Part shown: in pieces, positions 10,266-19,191 of the stretch | How the letters are laid out: each line of letters opens with the position of its first letter | Position numbering within the stretch: the first letter of the stretch is position 1 | Source: Saprospiraceae bacterium | GTDB lineage: Bacteria; Bacteroidota; Bacteroidia; Chitinophagales; Saprospiraceae | Direction of reading: 5' to 3' | Assembly: GCA_016718205.1 (NCBI GenBank) | Contig: JADKEB010000034.1 | Coordinates: forward strand, 451,230-515,229 | DNA length: 64,000 bases | Notes under the pieces: generated by a model | What the model was told of the DNA's origin: nothing | What the model saw: the letters and a program-made list of their open reading frames with translations, nothing else | The model's database searches: none | Translations under genes and position numbers: made by a program

Positions 10266-11351
10266 ATGAAGATTCTGGATTGGTATATTATCAAAAAATA
10301 TCTAAGCACATTTTTCTTTACGATGATGCTTATCACGATGATTGCCGTATCTATCAATTACTTTGAATGGATTGATAAATTTGTAAATTCAGGACTGAGT
10401 TTTCCCGAAATATTTGTACAGTATTATATCTACTTTATACCCTATATCAACGGACTGTTATGGCCATTGTTTGCATTGCTGGCAGTAATATTTTTTACAT
10501 CCAGAATGGCAAAAAACTCTGAAATCATCAGTATGCTCAGTTCGAAAGTGAGCTACTCCAGGATTATGAGACCATATCTTTTGGGAGCAGCCATTATCAG
10601 TGGTTTACTGTGGATAGGAAATAACTATGTGATACCCAAAAGCAATGTACATAAAAATGCTTTTGAAGTCAAGTATATCAAACCATCGCTCCAATCCACG
10701 CTCAATCACAATATTCATTTCTGGATTTCCAAGGATGAAAAAGTGTATATCAGAAGTTATTCGAGTTATGATAGTTCGGGCAGGGTTTTCCGGCTTGAAA
10801 AATTTAAGGACAATCAATTGGTGTATACTCTGAAGGCCAACCGATTAGTTTTCATTGGTCAACCCAATAAATGGAAACTCGAAGGGTGGGAAGAAAGAAC
10901 ATTTGCAGAGACCTATGAAACTCTTGTCTCCAAACCAAACGATCACATTGACACTAGTTTCAATTTTATACCCGAAGACTTTACACGCTATACCAATCAA
11001 ATGGAACTAATGACATCCAGCGAGCTACGCAGGTTTTTACAATATGAGCAGGACAAAGGACTGGATTCAGGAAAAAAATACAGCATAGAGTTGTATCGGA
11101 GAAGCGCTGAGCCGTTTACACTTTTTATCCTTACTCTTATTGGTGTTGCTGTAGCATCAAGAAAAGTCAGAGGAGGTATGGGCTTCCATATCGCTGCAGG
11201 AGTTATCTTGGGTGCCACATATGTGATCCTTTCAAAATTTAGCACCACCTTTTCTACCAACCTTTCGCTACATCCTATGCTGGGTGTCTGGATACCAAAT
11301 ATCATATTTTCGGTAGTAGCGTGGTATCTTGTAAAGACGGCACAGAAATAA
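10266..11351 (+). CDS. LptF/LptG family permease (YjgP/YjgQ)
   Basis: A 361-residue inner-membrane protein of the LptF/LptG family, whose members form the transmembrane part of the LptB2FG lipopolysaccharide extractor. It shows the typical opening LDWYIIKKYLSTFF, three N-terminal membrane helices, a periplasmic jellyroll-like middle (about residues 120-260, including VYIRSYSSYDSSGRVFRLEKF and WEERTF), and three C-terminal helices with the family motif ELYRRSAEPFTLFILTLIGV. It starts six bases after tgt and is presumably co-transcribed with rodA-tgt. The F or G role cannot be decided. Confidence 0.88.
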   Translation: MKILDWYIIKKYLSTFFFTMMLITMIAVSINYFEWIDKFVNSGLSFPEIFVQYYIYFIPYINGLLWPLFALLAVIFFTSRMAKNSEIISMLSSKVSYSRIMRPYLLGAAIISGLLWIGNNYVIPKSNVHKNAFEVKYIKPSLQSTLNHNIHFWISKDEKVYIRSYSSYDSSGRVFRLEKFKDNQLVYTLKANRLVFIGQPNKWKLEGWEERTFAETYETLVSKPNDHIDTSFNFIPEDFTRYTNQMELMTSSELRRFLQYEQDKGLDSGKKYSIELYRRSAEPFTLFILTLIGVAVASRKVRGGMGFHIAAGVILGATYVILSKFSTTFSTNLSLHPMLGVWIPNIIFSVVAWYLVKTAQK

Positions 11352-11381
11352 CATCACTTTTTGAATTTGTCTAAAAGTCTA

Positions 11382-11406
11382 AATTCATCAATTTATTTGA
11401 TGAATT
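11382..11406. terminator. Possible terminator hairpin between convergent genes
   Basis: Inverted repeat AATTCATCAA (11382-11391) / TTGATGAATT (11397-11406) with a 5-base loop, 30 bases after the permease stop. The glycosyltransferase gene converges from the other side. The stem is A/T rich and no long U-tract follows, so support is modest. Confidence 0.3.
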
Positions 11407-11517
11407 AAATGGTAACCCCAATAAGGGTAGATCAGCATTTCAATAAGATATCGGGTGAGGCGTCCCTATAGGGAATGAGTGTAGCGAGGCATTTAATTCC
11501 TGCAATGGTTAAACACA

Positions 11518-13224
11518 TTAGTCTTTTTTCTTATTTCTAACATAAAAAGAAAAACCACCTTCAGATCTGATCTTTTGGATATCCTGGTATTTTTCCAGTT
11601 CTGTGTTGTCTGACTTAGATACAAAATAGACATCTTTATCAATATCTCCCTTGACCAACCATTCAATATCCGCATTTCGGGAATGAAGCTGGGGTTTGGT
11701 CTTGGCATAAAAATATTGTGCATAACTCTTAAATCCTATCGGTGTCACATATACATCCTGATCTGCCAGCGTTTTATAAAAGTTGATGGCCGGTCCCTGG
11801 CTAAGTCTTTCAACAGCAGGCAAAATCATAAAATTTGTGAGCATTAAAGTCATTCCAACGGAAATCGAAACTATCCACAATGCCTTGAACAGTTTTTTCT
11901 GTATGATGTACCATATTGAAGTCAAAATGCCGGTGGCAAATATGATTCCGATGATGGGTTCGTACCCATTCATTATTGATGACATAAGCAGGGAGTTGAT
12001 GGCCGCCTGATCTGAGATATAAGGTAAGATGATGGAAGGATTTTTTAGAATATATGGTACCAATAGAAAAATAAAAAACCACAAAACACCCAATAGAATA
12101 TAAAGTATCAAAATGTAGTTTTTAATTTTTTCCCGGTGAGCGATCAATTTTTGAAAATATATCGCAGCCAAAAATGTCAGCGGCAAATACGTCATGGAAG
12201 AGTAGTGAACAATTTTTGTGGTACTCAAACTAAAGATAATTATCACCACCCAAAACAAGGAAACCATCCATATAGTAAATGAAGATCCTGTTTTCGGTGA
12301 AAATTTTAATATCTGTGGAATTGCAAAAACAGAGGCCGGAAAACACCCAAAAAATACAACTACAAAATGATAATAAAAAGGCTGTCCATGTGAGGCTACC
12401 GGTTCTGTAAATAACTCTATCTGGTATTGGACGAATTTATTAAGGATATCCCAACCGTGAAAATATAATTCTGCTCCTATCCATACAGACACCACAGATA
12501 AAAACCCAAACAGGAAAATGAATATCGGGTACCAGACAAAAGATCGGAAAAACAGACGTTTTATTGTATTCACTCCTCTTGTGAAATTAAACTTTCCTTT
12601 GTCAGCATCGTTAAAAAATATGAGTGTAAGCGATACAAGACCAATAGTACCCATTAGCAACAATAAACCTACCGGCCCTTTGGTCAGAAAACTTAGCCCG
12701 CAAAACAAACCTGACAAAAAGATAACCTTAAGTGATTTCCCTTCTGATTCGAAAACCCTGTAAACAAAATAGACTGACAAGAAGATAAAATAGTTGAAAA
12801 CTGGATCAATTATCCCTGATTTGAAATAGATGTGGGGAAGGAAAGATCCAAACATCAATAGCATCCATATCCTGGGAAAATTTTTTTCTGATGAAAATTT
12901 TTTTCCAATAACTGATAAAGTCATCAGGTAGATGATGCCAAAAACGGCATTGGGAAACCTTGCTGCAAACTCATTGATACCAAAAACTTTCATTGATATA
13001 GCCTGCATCCAGAAAAACAAAGGTGGTTTTTCCCAAAATGGTTGATAATTGATCTGAACAGAAAGATAGTTGCTGGTTTCGATCATTTCTCTTGCTGACT
13101 CCGCAAAATTGATCTCATCCCAATCAAATAAATGTACATGCCCTAATCCCGTAAAAAAGAATACGGACATACCCAAAATCATCAATAAATGCGAATATCT
13201 CCTCATAATGCCGGCCTCTTCCAT
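11518..13224 (-). CDS. ArnT/PMT-like GT-C glycosyltransferase
   Basis: A 568-residue polytopic membrane protein of the GT-C fold (GT39/GT83-like), which transfers a sugar from a polyprenyl-phosphate donor on the periplasmic side. The first periplasmic loop has the catalytic motif FDWDEINFAESAREM (about residues 33-47), followed by NYQPFWEKPPLFFWMQ and FGINEFAARFPNAVF, all hallmarks of ArnT-like enzymes. About eleven to twelve hydrophobic segments follow, then a soluble C-terminal tail of about 80 residues. It starts at ATG 13224 (ATG 13206 also possible), eight bases after the stop of the PHP-domain gene, so the two form an operon. Acceptor unknown. Confidence 0.85.
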   Translation of the reverse strand: MEEAGIMRRYSHLLMILGMSVFFFTGLGHVHLFDWDEINFAESAREMIETSNYLSVQINYQPFWEKPPLFFWMQAISMKVFGINEFAARFPNAVFGIIYLMTLSVIGKKFSSEKNFPRIWMLLMFGSFLPHIYFKSGIIDPVFNYFIFLSVYFVYRVFESEGKSLKVIFLSGLFCGLSFLTKGPVGLLLLMGTIGLVSLTLIFFNDADKGKFNFTRGVNTIKRLFFRSFVWYPIFIFLFGFLSVVSVWIGAELYFHGWDILNKFVQYQIELFTEPVASHGQPFYYHFVVVFFGCFPASVFAIPQILKFSPKTGSSFTIWMVSLFWVVIIIFSLSTTKIVHYSSMTYLPLTFLAAIYFQKLIAHREKIKNYILILYILLGVLWFFIFLLVPYILKNPSIILPYISDQAAINSLLMSSIMNGYEPIIGIIFATGILTSIWYIIQKKLFKALWIVSISVGMTLMLTNFMILPAVERLSQGPAINFYKTLADQDVYVTPIGFKSYAQYFYAKTKPQLHSRNADIEWLVKGDIDKDVYFVSKSDNTELEKYQDIQKIRSEGGFSFYVRNKKKD

Positions 13225-13232
13225 GCGTGTTT

Positions 13233-14411
13233 TCAGGCTTTTGTGGATTTGAATCTAAGTTGAATGACTTTCCACCATAGATATACCAAACCTATCATTA
13301 AGGCGATAATACCTGCTTTCCACAACAGTGTCTGCAAGGTATTTTCCTCGGAAATCATACCAGCAGCCATCGTTACAGAGCTTCCATGATATCTGACCAA
13401 AGGATTTAGGTATATATTTTGTCCTTGATTTTTTGCGATGACTCTGATGTAGGTATCATCTGGGGTGAAAGTATAAGTTGCCGTGTCAGACGCTACGGTT
13501 TTCTGCCGTATCACCCCATTTTGTCCTACAAAAAGGATGCTATCAGCCGGTTTTTCAAATGTCCATTTGAAGGTGTTTTCATTTAACTTTTTACACGACA
13601 AAAAGGTATTTTCTGCATTGGTATAAAAAGATTCTACTCCATAGTTTTTTCCTTCCTTCATTGCCTTCAGGACAGCTTCCTTACTGTCGCTAAATATGAT
13701 GTTCCACCTTTGAAATATTTCAGGGTCTTTCAAATCATGCACATCATCATCGGCCAGGATCCATGATAATTTTCCAGTTGATAATGCAGTATCCCAATGT
13801 TCTTCTGAAGTCCTGTAATGATTGAGCACCTCTGTAAAATGGTATCCTGTGATCTGTTTCATGTGGACAAAGGACCTGCCGCCACCAAACTTAGGATGCG
13901 CAATGGCTACCATCTCAGCATTTTGCCTCAACGTTTGGATCATGCTTTGCTGATGAGATGATGATTGCCACAACGGAAAATCCCAAAAACTTACTTTCTT
14001 GGCGTTGATGGTGAGATAGTGGGCTTTTTTGATATTATATCCGTGTTCATAGACCGGCACATTGATATTGGGTTTTGGGCCTTTATAATGACTTATCTTA
14101 TGATAGTTGGACAAGCAGGCAAGATCATATCCTTTGTTGATATATGCTTCAATAAAGGCTTCATCTGAGTCCGTGCCATGAGTGATTCCTCCCCAAGCCC
14201 TGCTATGTCCATGAAAATTGGCTTTGTATGCTGTCGCGGGCAGATTTTCATATGGATTATGGATTTTATCGCCTGAAAATGGTTTTGACTCTCCAAAGTT
14301 GTAAATAGTTGTACCCCAATACAAAAACAGTATCAGCATCAATATTCCAACTATGAAAGTAGCAAGAATCTTAAGTATCCATGTAAAAAACTGCATCAAC
14401 TTAAAAATCAT
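13233..14411 (-). CDS. Membrane-anchored PHP-domain protein
   Basis: A 392-residue protein with an N-terminal membrane helix (about residues 8-32), an extracytoplasmic PHP-type metal-dependent phosphoesterase domain and a C-terminal membrane helix (about 365-385). PHP features: FHGHSRAWGG (metal-binding HxH near residue 71), LACLSNYH, AIAHPKFGGG and ILADDDVHD. The PHP fold binds two or three metals and cleaves phosphoesters, but the substrate is unknown. A beta-rich section (residues ~280-350) follows the catalytic core. It is upstream of, and nearly abutting, the GT-C glycosyltransferase, suggesting joint action on an envelope glycan or lipid (inference). Confidence 0.75.
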   Translation of the reverse strand: MIFKLMQFFTWILKILATFIVGILMLILFLYWGTTIYNFGESKPFSGDKIHNPYENLPATAYKANFHGHSRAWGGITHGTDSDEAFIEAYINKGYDLACLSNYHKISHYKGPKPNINVPVYEHGYNIKKAHYLTINAKKVSFWDFPLWQSSSHQQSMIQTLRQNAEMVAIAHPKFGGGRSFVHMKQITGYHFTEVLNHYRTSEEHWDTALSTGKLSWILADDDVHDLKDPEIFQRWNIIFSDSKEAVLKAMKEGKNYGVESFYTNAENTFLSCKKLNENTFKWTFEKPADSILFVGQNGVIRQKTVASDTATYTFTPDDTYIRVIAKNQGQNIYLNPLVRYHGSSVTMAAGMISEENTLQTLLWKAGIIALMIGLVYLWWKVIQLRFKSTKA

Positions 14412-14647
14412 TCTTTATTTTGTTTGTATTAAGTATAAAAACGGGGGATGTATAATATATTTCACAAAAATGTTTATGCCCTTCTGTACCCTCATTCCCT
14501 TAAAGGACGACCCACCCAATGCTTCTATGAGAAATATTAGCACCCCTAAATGATGCCGTTTATTTTTAGTTTTTATCAAAAATGTACTATATGATACACA
14601 CATAAGAACAAGGTTGTTTAAAGAGAAATTTCATTGGTAACATAAGA

Positions 14648-15931
14648 TTAAACAAGCATTTCAAATAGCATCGGATTGTTGTTCAGGTGCTCAAAATTGA
14701 TATTATTCTCGATCATCCTGTCCACCAATGGCTGAAAATCTTCTTTCCTTTTAAATTCCAGGCCGACCAAAGCGGGACCACTATCGCGGTTTGTTTTTTT
14801 GGTATATTCAAAATGGGCTATATCATCATCAGGACCTAAGAGGGATAAAAAATCATTGAGTGCTCCTGACCTTTGAGGAAAACGTACGATGAAGTAATGT
14901 TTTCTGCCTTCCCATAGGAGCGCACGTTCCCGTATTTCTTCAGTCCGTGTGATGTCATTGTTGCCGCCACAGACTATGATCATCACGTTTTTTCCCATGA
15001 TCTGATCTTTGATATAATCCAGTGCTGCAAAACTAATGGCTCCTGCAGGTTCCACCACTATGGCTTCGTCATTGTACAAATAAAGGATGGATGAACAAAT
15101 TTTTCCCTCAGGAACAAGTACCAGTTTGTCGACGACTTCCTTACAAATCTCAAAGGTTTTATCTCCAACCATTTGTACTGCAATACCATCGGCAAAAGAA
15201 TCTATCTTATCTAAGTGAACCACATGCCCTACTTTGTTAGCTTCTGCCAATGCAGGTGCTCCTTCTGCTTCGACAGCTATGATTTTTGTACCAGGGCTCT
15301 TCTGACGAAAGTATGATCCTGCACCGGATATCAAACCACCACCACCCACTGCCACCAGAAGAAAATCCAGTGGTACATCTATATCATCCAGTATCTCTTT
15401 GGCTACCGTACCCTGACCGGCCATCACATCTTCATCGTTGAAAGGGTGGATGTACGGGATATCTTCATCATCAGAAAACCTGTGTGCCACTTTATTGGCC
15501 ACGTCAAATGTATCTCCTACGAGCCTGATTTCGACCCACTCACCACCAAAATGTTTGACTTTGGTGATTTTCTGGTTGGGTGTTGTAGTCGGCATGTATA
15601 TGATACCATGTGTTTTTAATGCTGAGCATGCAAATGCGACTCCCTGTGCATGGTTGCCCGCACTGGCACATGTCACGCCCTTAGCGAGGGTATCAGGATG
15701 CATCATTTTCATTTTGTTATAAGCCCCTCTGATCTTAAATGAACGGACGACCTGCATATCTTCCCTTTTTAGAAAAATGTTGCACTGATATTTTTTAGAA
15801 AGATTGTAGTTTCTCATCAAAGGAGTGCGTATCACCACTTCTTTGATGTTGTCATATGCCTGATCTATCCTGGATGCTGGTATCATATCATTGCTGTGTG
15901 ATCTTTTCAGATTGACATACAATACGTCCAT
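14648..15931 (-). CDS. ilvA: Threonine dehydratase, biosynthetic type
   Basis: A PLP-dependent threonine ammonia-lyase giving 2-oxobutyrate, the first step of isoleucine synthesis. The 427 residues contain LKREDMQVVRSFKIRGAYNK with the PLP lysine at about residue 66, SAGNHAQGVA, the phosphate-binding loop VGGGGLISG, and ICGGNNDITR. A C-terminal ACT-like regulatory domain starts near residue 335 (FIVRFPQRSGALNDF), so isoleucine feedback is likely. The start is ATG 15931; an internal ATG at 15886 (MIPASRIDQ) is the alternative. A -7-like TATATTTG lies on the minus strand at 15948-15955 just upstream. No other ilv genes are in the window, and the gene is monocistronic. Confidence 0.92.
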   Translation of the reverse strand: MDVLYVNLKRSHSNDMIPASRIDQAYDNIKEVVIRTPLMRNYNLSKKYQCNIFLKREDMQVVRSFKIRGAYNKMKMMHPDTLAKGVTCASAGNHAQGVAFACSALKTHGIIYMPTTTPNQKITKVKHFGGEWVEIRLVGDTFDVANKVAHRFSDDEDIPYIHPFNDEDVMAGQGTVAKEILDDIDVPLDFLLVAVGGGGLISGAGSYFRQKSPGTKIIAVEAEGAPALAEANKVGHVVHLDKIDSFADGIAVQMVGDKTFEICKEVVDKLVLVPEGKICSSILYLYNDEAIVVEPAGAISFAALDYIKDQIMGKNVMIIVCGGNNDITRTEEIRERALLWEGRKHYFIVRFPQRSGALNDFLSLLGPDDDIAHFEYTKKTNRDSGPALVGLEFKRKEDFQPLVDRMIENNINFEHLNNNPMLFEMLV

Positions 15932-16116
15932 CTCCGAAAATCAGGCGCAAATATACCAGTATTTTAGCTTGTATTTTATTTGTAGCTGTATAATACTTAT
16001 CTTTATACTTTGGAATAACTCTAATAGTCATCCGAGTTTTAAGAACATTTCAACATACGCAGTAAATCATTGTTTTAATAAATGATAGATTTATAAAGAA
16101 TTAACAACCAACAACC

Positions 16117-16281
16117 ATGACATATATAAAACATAAAAGATACAGGACCAGAAAAGATATTGTCCTTTCCTTTTACAAAAAGTTTAAGGTGGTGCTGTGG
16201 TTTATGTTGATTGCACTGAGCATTTTGGCGTGGATGTATCGGGTGTCTTTGACAGATTATTTAAAAACCTATTTTTATTGA
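16117..16281 (+). CDS. Small single-pass membrane protein, hypothetical
   Basis: A 54-residue ORF starting ATG at 16117 in the 575-base gap between the divergent start of ilvA and the end of the DUF2310 gene. The first 25 residues are strongly basic (MTYIKHKRYRTRKD...), followed by one hydrophobic helix (VVLWFMLIALSILAWMYRV) and a short tail ending in LKTYFY. The positive-inside pattern and clean helix look protein-like. I do not recognise a family and see no Shine-Dalgarno site, which is common in this phylum. Coding status is plausible, not certain. Confidence 0.4.
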   Translation: MTYIKHKRYRTRKDIVLSFYKKFKVVLWFMLIALSILAWMYRVSLTDYLKTYFY

Positions 16282-16507
16282 CGGAGTTCCAATTGTCCTG
16301 GCGGAATTTGAACTATATTGACCTTCCATTAAATTTATTGAACTCATTGAACAAATACTTCTCAGGAGAATATTATTTTTAAAAAGTTATTTCAGTCTTT
16401 ATGAAGTTGTAAAAATAGTTGGCATATTCATAACATCGTACGGTACAAGTTGACATAGGTAGATAATAATCTAATCAGGCTGGGCAACATCACATCAACC
16501 TATCTGC

Positions 16508-17326
16508 TTAATGGTTTTCGCAGGTGTTACTTTGGTCGATACAGTTTGTTGATAATTCTGAAACAAGTCTGCTTTCATAACACTTGAATGCAATAAAATC
16601 TGAAGAAGTTTTATCGTTAATTCTCCATTCTCTTCCAGTTATTGGACATTTTCTGTCAAGGTCTTCCTGAACCGTCCAATTTCTATAATTAAATAAAAAA
16701 TAATAGGTCGGCACACCTGTTTTTTCTTCAATTATTTGACACAACTCTCTTCCTTTTTTATTGTGTATGGAATGGACATTCTGCATTTGATTGGCTGCAA
16801 ATTCTTCAGTAACTTCTTGACTGGCTAACCATAAATGATAGAGTGATTTGTAGTGGCGTTCCCAAGACCAAATATTATCGTGACAAGTATCGTTGCCATT
16901 TGCGTCTTTATCAGAAGTGTACGGTATTTTATATAGTGGAACTGGTTTCAATGTATCTCCGCATAGCAAAGGCGAACTCAAACTGTATCGTAAAATGTAA
17001 AAACTCGAATTCTCTCGGTTTATTTCGTATCTTGGAAAGGGATAATCTGGCTCTGTTCCCGTTTCTAAAAATTCTATCTTTTCGCCTGTCCCTACTTCTA
17101 TTTTTTTCTGATATTCTACCCCGTATTTGTTGCTATTTTTGTGATCAAGGGAATCTATTTCGGGGCAGGCAACGGCAATTTCGATGGTGTTGTTTTTTTG
17201 AACCAATAAATGGTCTCGGTGCAAAATTTGCCCTGTATTGCTCAACATATGCAAATAGGTGTAAATGTGATGAACAATATCTTCGCACAAAGACGCATTC
17301 TTTACGATGATGTTGAATGTGTACAT
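16508..17326 (-). CDS. DUF2310 family protein with degenerate zinc ribbon
   Basis: A 272-residue protein matching the DUF2310 pattern (described as Zn-ribbon-containing, possibly nucleic-acid binding): an N-terminal alpha/beta part with NTGQILHRDHLL and CPEIDSLDHKN, then SSPLLCGDTLKPVPLYKIP, and EEKTGVPTYYFLFNYRNW. The C-terminal ribbon, normally of CPxCG...CDxCR form, here reads CPITG...CYESR, so one cysteine of each knuckle is missing; the CGDCF-like position also reads CGDTL. It probably no longer binds zinc this way. It is the last gene of the 16.5-20 kb cluster, beginning three bases after the SRPBCC gene. Family call from memory of the motif pattern; function unknown. Confidence 0.7.
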   Translation of the reverse strand: MYTFNIIVKNASLCEDIVHHIYTYLHMLSNTGQILHRDHLLVQKNNTIEIAVACPEIDSLDHKNSNKYGVEYQKKIEVGTGEKIEFLETGTEPDYPFPRYEINRENSSFYILRYSLSSPLLCGDTLKPVPLYKIPYTSDKDANGNDTCHDNIWSWERHYKSLYHLWLASQEVTEEFAANQMQNVHSIHNKKGRELCQIIEEKTGVPTYYFLFNYRNWTVQEDLDRKCPITGREWRINDKTSSDFIAFKCYESRLVSELSTNCIDQSNTCENH

Positions 17327-17329
17327 AGA

Positions 17330-17809
17330 TTAAAAAATAATATTGTCAATATTTTCGCTTACTTTTTTTAGACCTTCCAGCCAAAGTTGATGTTGATTGA
17401 ACATTCTGTTAGGAAAAACAAAGGCTCCAAGTCTGCAAGCAAAGCCGTGTTGCGTTTCTTGAGTTATTACTTTGCAACCCTTTTCTGTCTGGATTAATAA
17501 CCAGGCATGGTAGGCCTGAACGCCAAACCCAATTGCTTCCCAGGCTAATCGTTCAAACGGAATAAATTCTTGTACTTGTGTTTTTAGTCGAACGTCAAAG
17601 GTGGTCCATTTAAAAACAGTATCTGCCTGCAAATGATTGGTTTTATTGTTAAGGAATTTTACATTTTTGGCATTTTTGTAATACGAATTCCAGTTCTTAG
17701 CATTGGTTAAATTTTGCCATACTACTTCAGGTGCAGCATCGATTTCTATTTCGTTATGTACAAATATTTTGCAGTTTTCCGGTTTATATTTTGGAGGAAA
17801 GTGTATCAT
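17330..17809 (-). CDS. SRPBCC-fold protein
   Basis: A 159-residue protein with a START/SRPBCC (polyketide cyclase-like) pattern: EIEIDAAPEVVWQNLTNAKNWNSYY at the front, a beta-rich core (DTVFKWTTFDVRLKTQVQEF, RLAWEAIGFG, CKVITQETQHGF) and a final helix (FNQHQLWLEGLKKVSENI). Such folds bind a hydrophobic ligand in a deep cavity. The ligand is unknown. It is the fourth gene of the five-gene minus-strand cluster and nearly abuts the DUF2310 gene. The 80-base gap upstream of its start is the largest within the cluster. Confidence 0.75.
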   Translation of the reverse strand: MIHFPPKYKPENCKIFVHNEIEIDAAPEVVWQNLTNAKNWNSYYKNAKNVKFLNNKTNHLQADTVFKWTTFDVRLKTQVQEFIPFERLAWEAIGFGVQAYHAWLLIQTEKGCKVITQETQHGFACRLGAFVFPNRMFNQHQLWLEGLKKVSENIDNIIF

Positions 17810-17888
17810 TATAAATCTTTTAAAGTTTTGAAGATAGGAAGGGTGAAAAATGTTTGATTTTCATAAAATACTTGTTTTCGGAGCAGAC

Positions 17889-18415
17889 TCATAATTTATT
17901 TTTTTGAATTTGGTGAAACGCATATTTTTTTATGGTTTCATTTTCACTTTCGCTTAATTTCATCAATTTTTCATTAGACTCCTCTGTGTTCATTGATGCA
18001 ATAGCGAACATACATTTTCTTATAAAAGCATCGCCATAGTCATACAAATGATTCCAATTTTGGTACATAGCCTTCACCAAAAAAGGAAGCGTTTTAGGGT
18101 CTTTTCTCTCTTTTAATAGAGATGCAATATCTTCTTGTCTTCCGTGCCAGGTTGTGGTAATGTACTTACAAAGTATGGGTGTGGTTTGGTCTGTAAACAG
18201 ATGCAAAACAAACCCTATATAAAAAACATCTTCGCTGAGTTTTTTGTTTTTTACAAAGGCATTTTCTTCCAATGCCTGAATCAAATCCGTTGTAGAAAAT
18301 ATATTTTCATACTTTTTATAATATGTTCATTGGAACTTCCGGCACCATACATCTCTTTCATGGCTTTAGAGAAACGCAGTGTATTTGCAGTGATATTGTT
18401 GCTTTTATTTTTCAT
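17889..18415 (-). pseudogene. HEAT-like repeat protein with an internal frameshift
   Basis: The start ATG at 18415 overlaps the stop of the upstream gene as ATGA, a normal coupling. The first 40 or so residues (MKNKSNNITANTLRFSKAM...) run to about 18296. There the frame breaks in the A/T-rich stretch AAAATATATTTTC. The remaining 130 residues (LIQALEENAFVKNKKLSEDV... to 17889) follow in another frame and include KTLPFLVKAMYQNWNH and a paired-helix pattern like HEAT/armadillo repeats. A one-base indel explains it: a real mutation, a sequencing slip, or an internal start (TTG 18284). The downstream half shows no other damage, so the lesion is recent or artefactual. Confidence 0.6.
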
Positions 18416-19191
18416 AAACTTATTTCCAATTCCGGATGATCTCTTCTGAAATTTTCCAAGTGAACGTCTATCATTTTAAAAGCTTCCTGAACGGCTTGGT
18501 AGCTATCTACACCGCAAATGCCATATACTCTTCCTTCGTGAATTCCACGAATTTGATAATCACACTTCCACTCACCGTCTGACAATTTTTGCGGTTGCCA
18601 TATGACGATGATATCATCTTTTAGCTTTTGCCCATTTTTACTGATTACCAAATCTCTTTGGCAAACTATGGTTTCAGACATTGGGACGTATTGTTCAAAT
18701 CCAAGAAATTGATTGTAAATAGCCATTGCTATATTGTATGATTCGGCTTCAAAAACAAATATGATTTCTTCGGTTGGGGCAAGTGCTTCATCGTATGTAG
18801 TTAATGAAGTTGAATTTTCAATAGTGCTTTTGGCGATTTTGTATTTTTTAGGAGAATTTATATTTTGATTCTGCATTTTCTCAGACGCACTCTTCAAAAT
18901 CCAGGCTACATTTCCACTTGCAATCTGAGAATAACTGCCGTAAAGTTTGGCGTCAGCAAGTAAATCATGCATATGATTATTGCTTTCGTTCCTTCGTAAA
19001 TTGTCAATTGTATTGTGGATTCTATGTACAAATTCGTTGAGCCAGTTCATTGCTTCTACTTTCTGGTCAGAAGTAGCTACCTCATCATCCCAAATGCCAC
19101 GTACAGCAACGGTGGTTTGAAACAAAATGTTTTCACAAAAAGCCATTTGTTGCGCAGGGGAGTAGGATTTTATTTCTTCTTGTAGTTTCAT
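18412..19191 (-). CDS. Hypothetical protein with C-terminal DUF6968-like domain
   Basis: A 259-residue protein with two parts. Residues 1-100 are helical (LSPAQQMAFCEN-like opening as YSPAQQMAFCENILFQTTVAV, then AMNWLNEFVHRIHNT). Residues 165-250 form a small alpha/beta domain with CQRDLVISKNGQKL, WKCDYQIRG and YGICGVDSYQAVQEAFKMI, the pattern I associate with DUF6968. The start overlaps the upstream stop as TAATG at 19189-19193, and its stop overlaps the next start, so it is translationally coupled on both sides. Function unknown. Confidence 0.65.
   Translation of the reverse strand: MKLQEEIKSYSPAQQMAFCENILFQTTVAVRGIWDDEVATSDQKVEAMNWLNEFVHRIHNTIDNLRRNESNNHMHDLLADAKLYGSYSQIASGNVAWILKSASEKMQNQNINSPKKYKIAKSTIENSTSLTTYDEALAPTEEIIFVFEAESYNIAMAIYNQFLGFEQYVPMSETIVCQRDLVISKNGQKLKDDIIVIWQPQKLSDGEWKCDYQIRGIHEGRVYGICGVDSYQAVQEAFKMIDVHLENFRRDHPELEISL

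Noticed and set aside
11407..11517. Possible small RNA between the permease and glycosyltransferase genes
   Set aside because: Short stretch with only a weak GAGGCGTCCC-type hairpin; no promoter or clear terminator.
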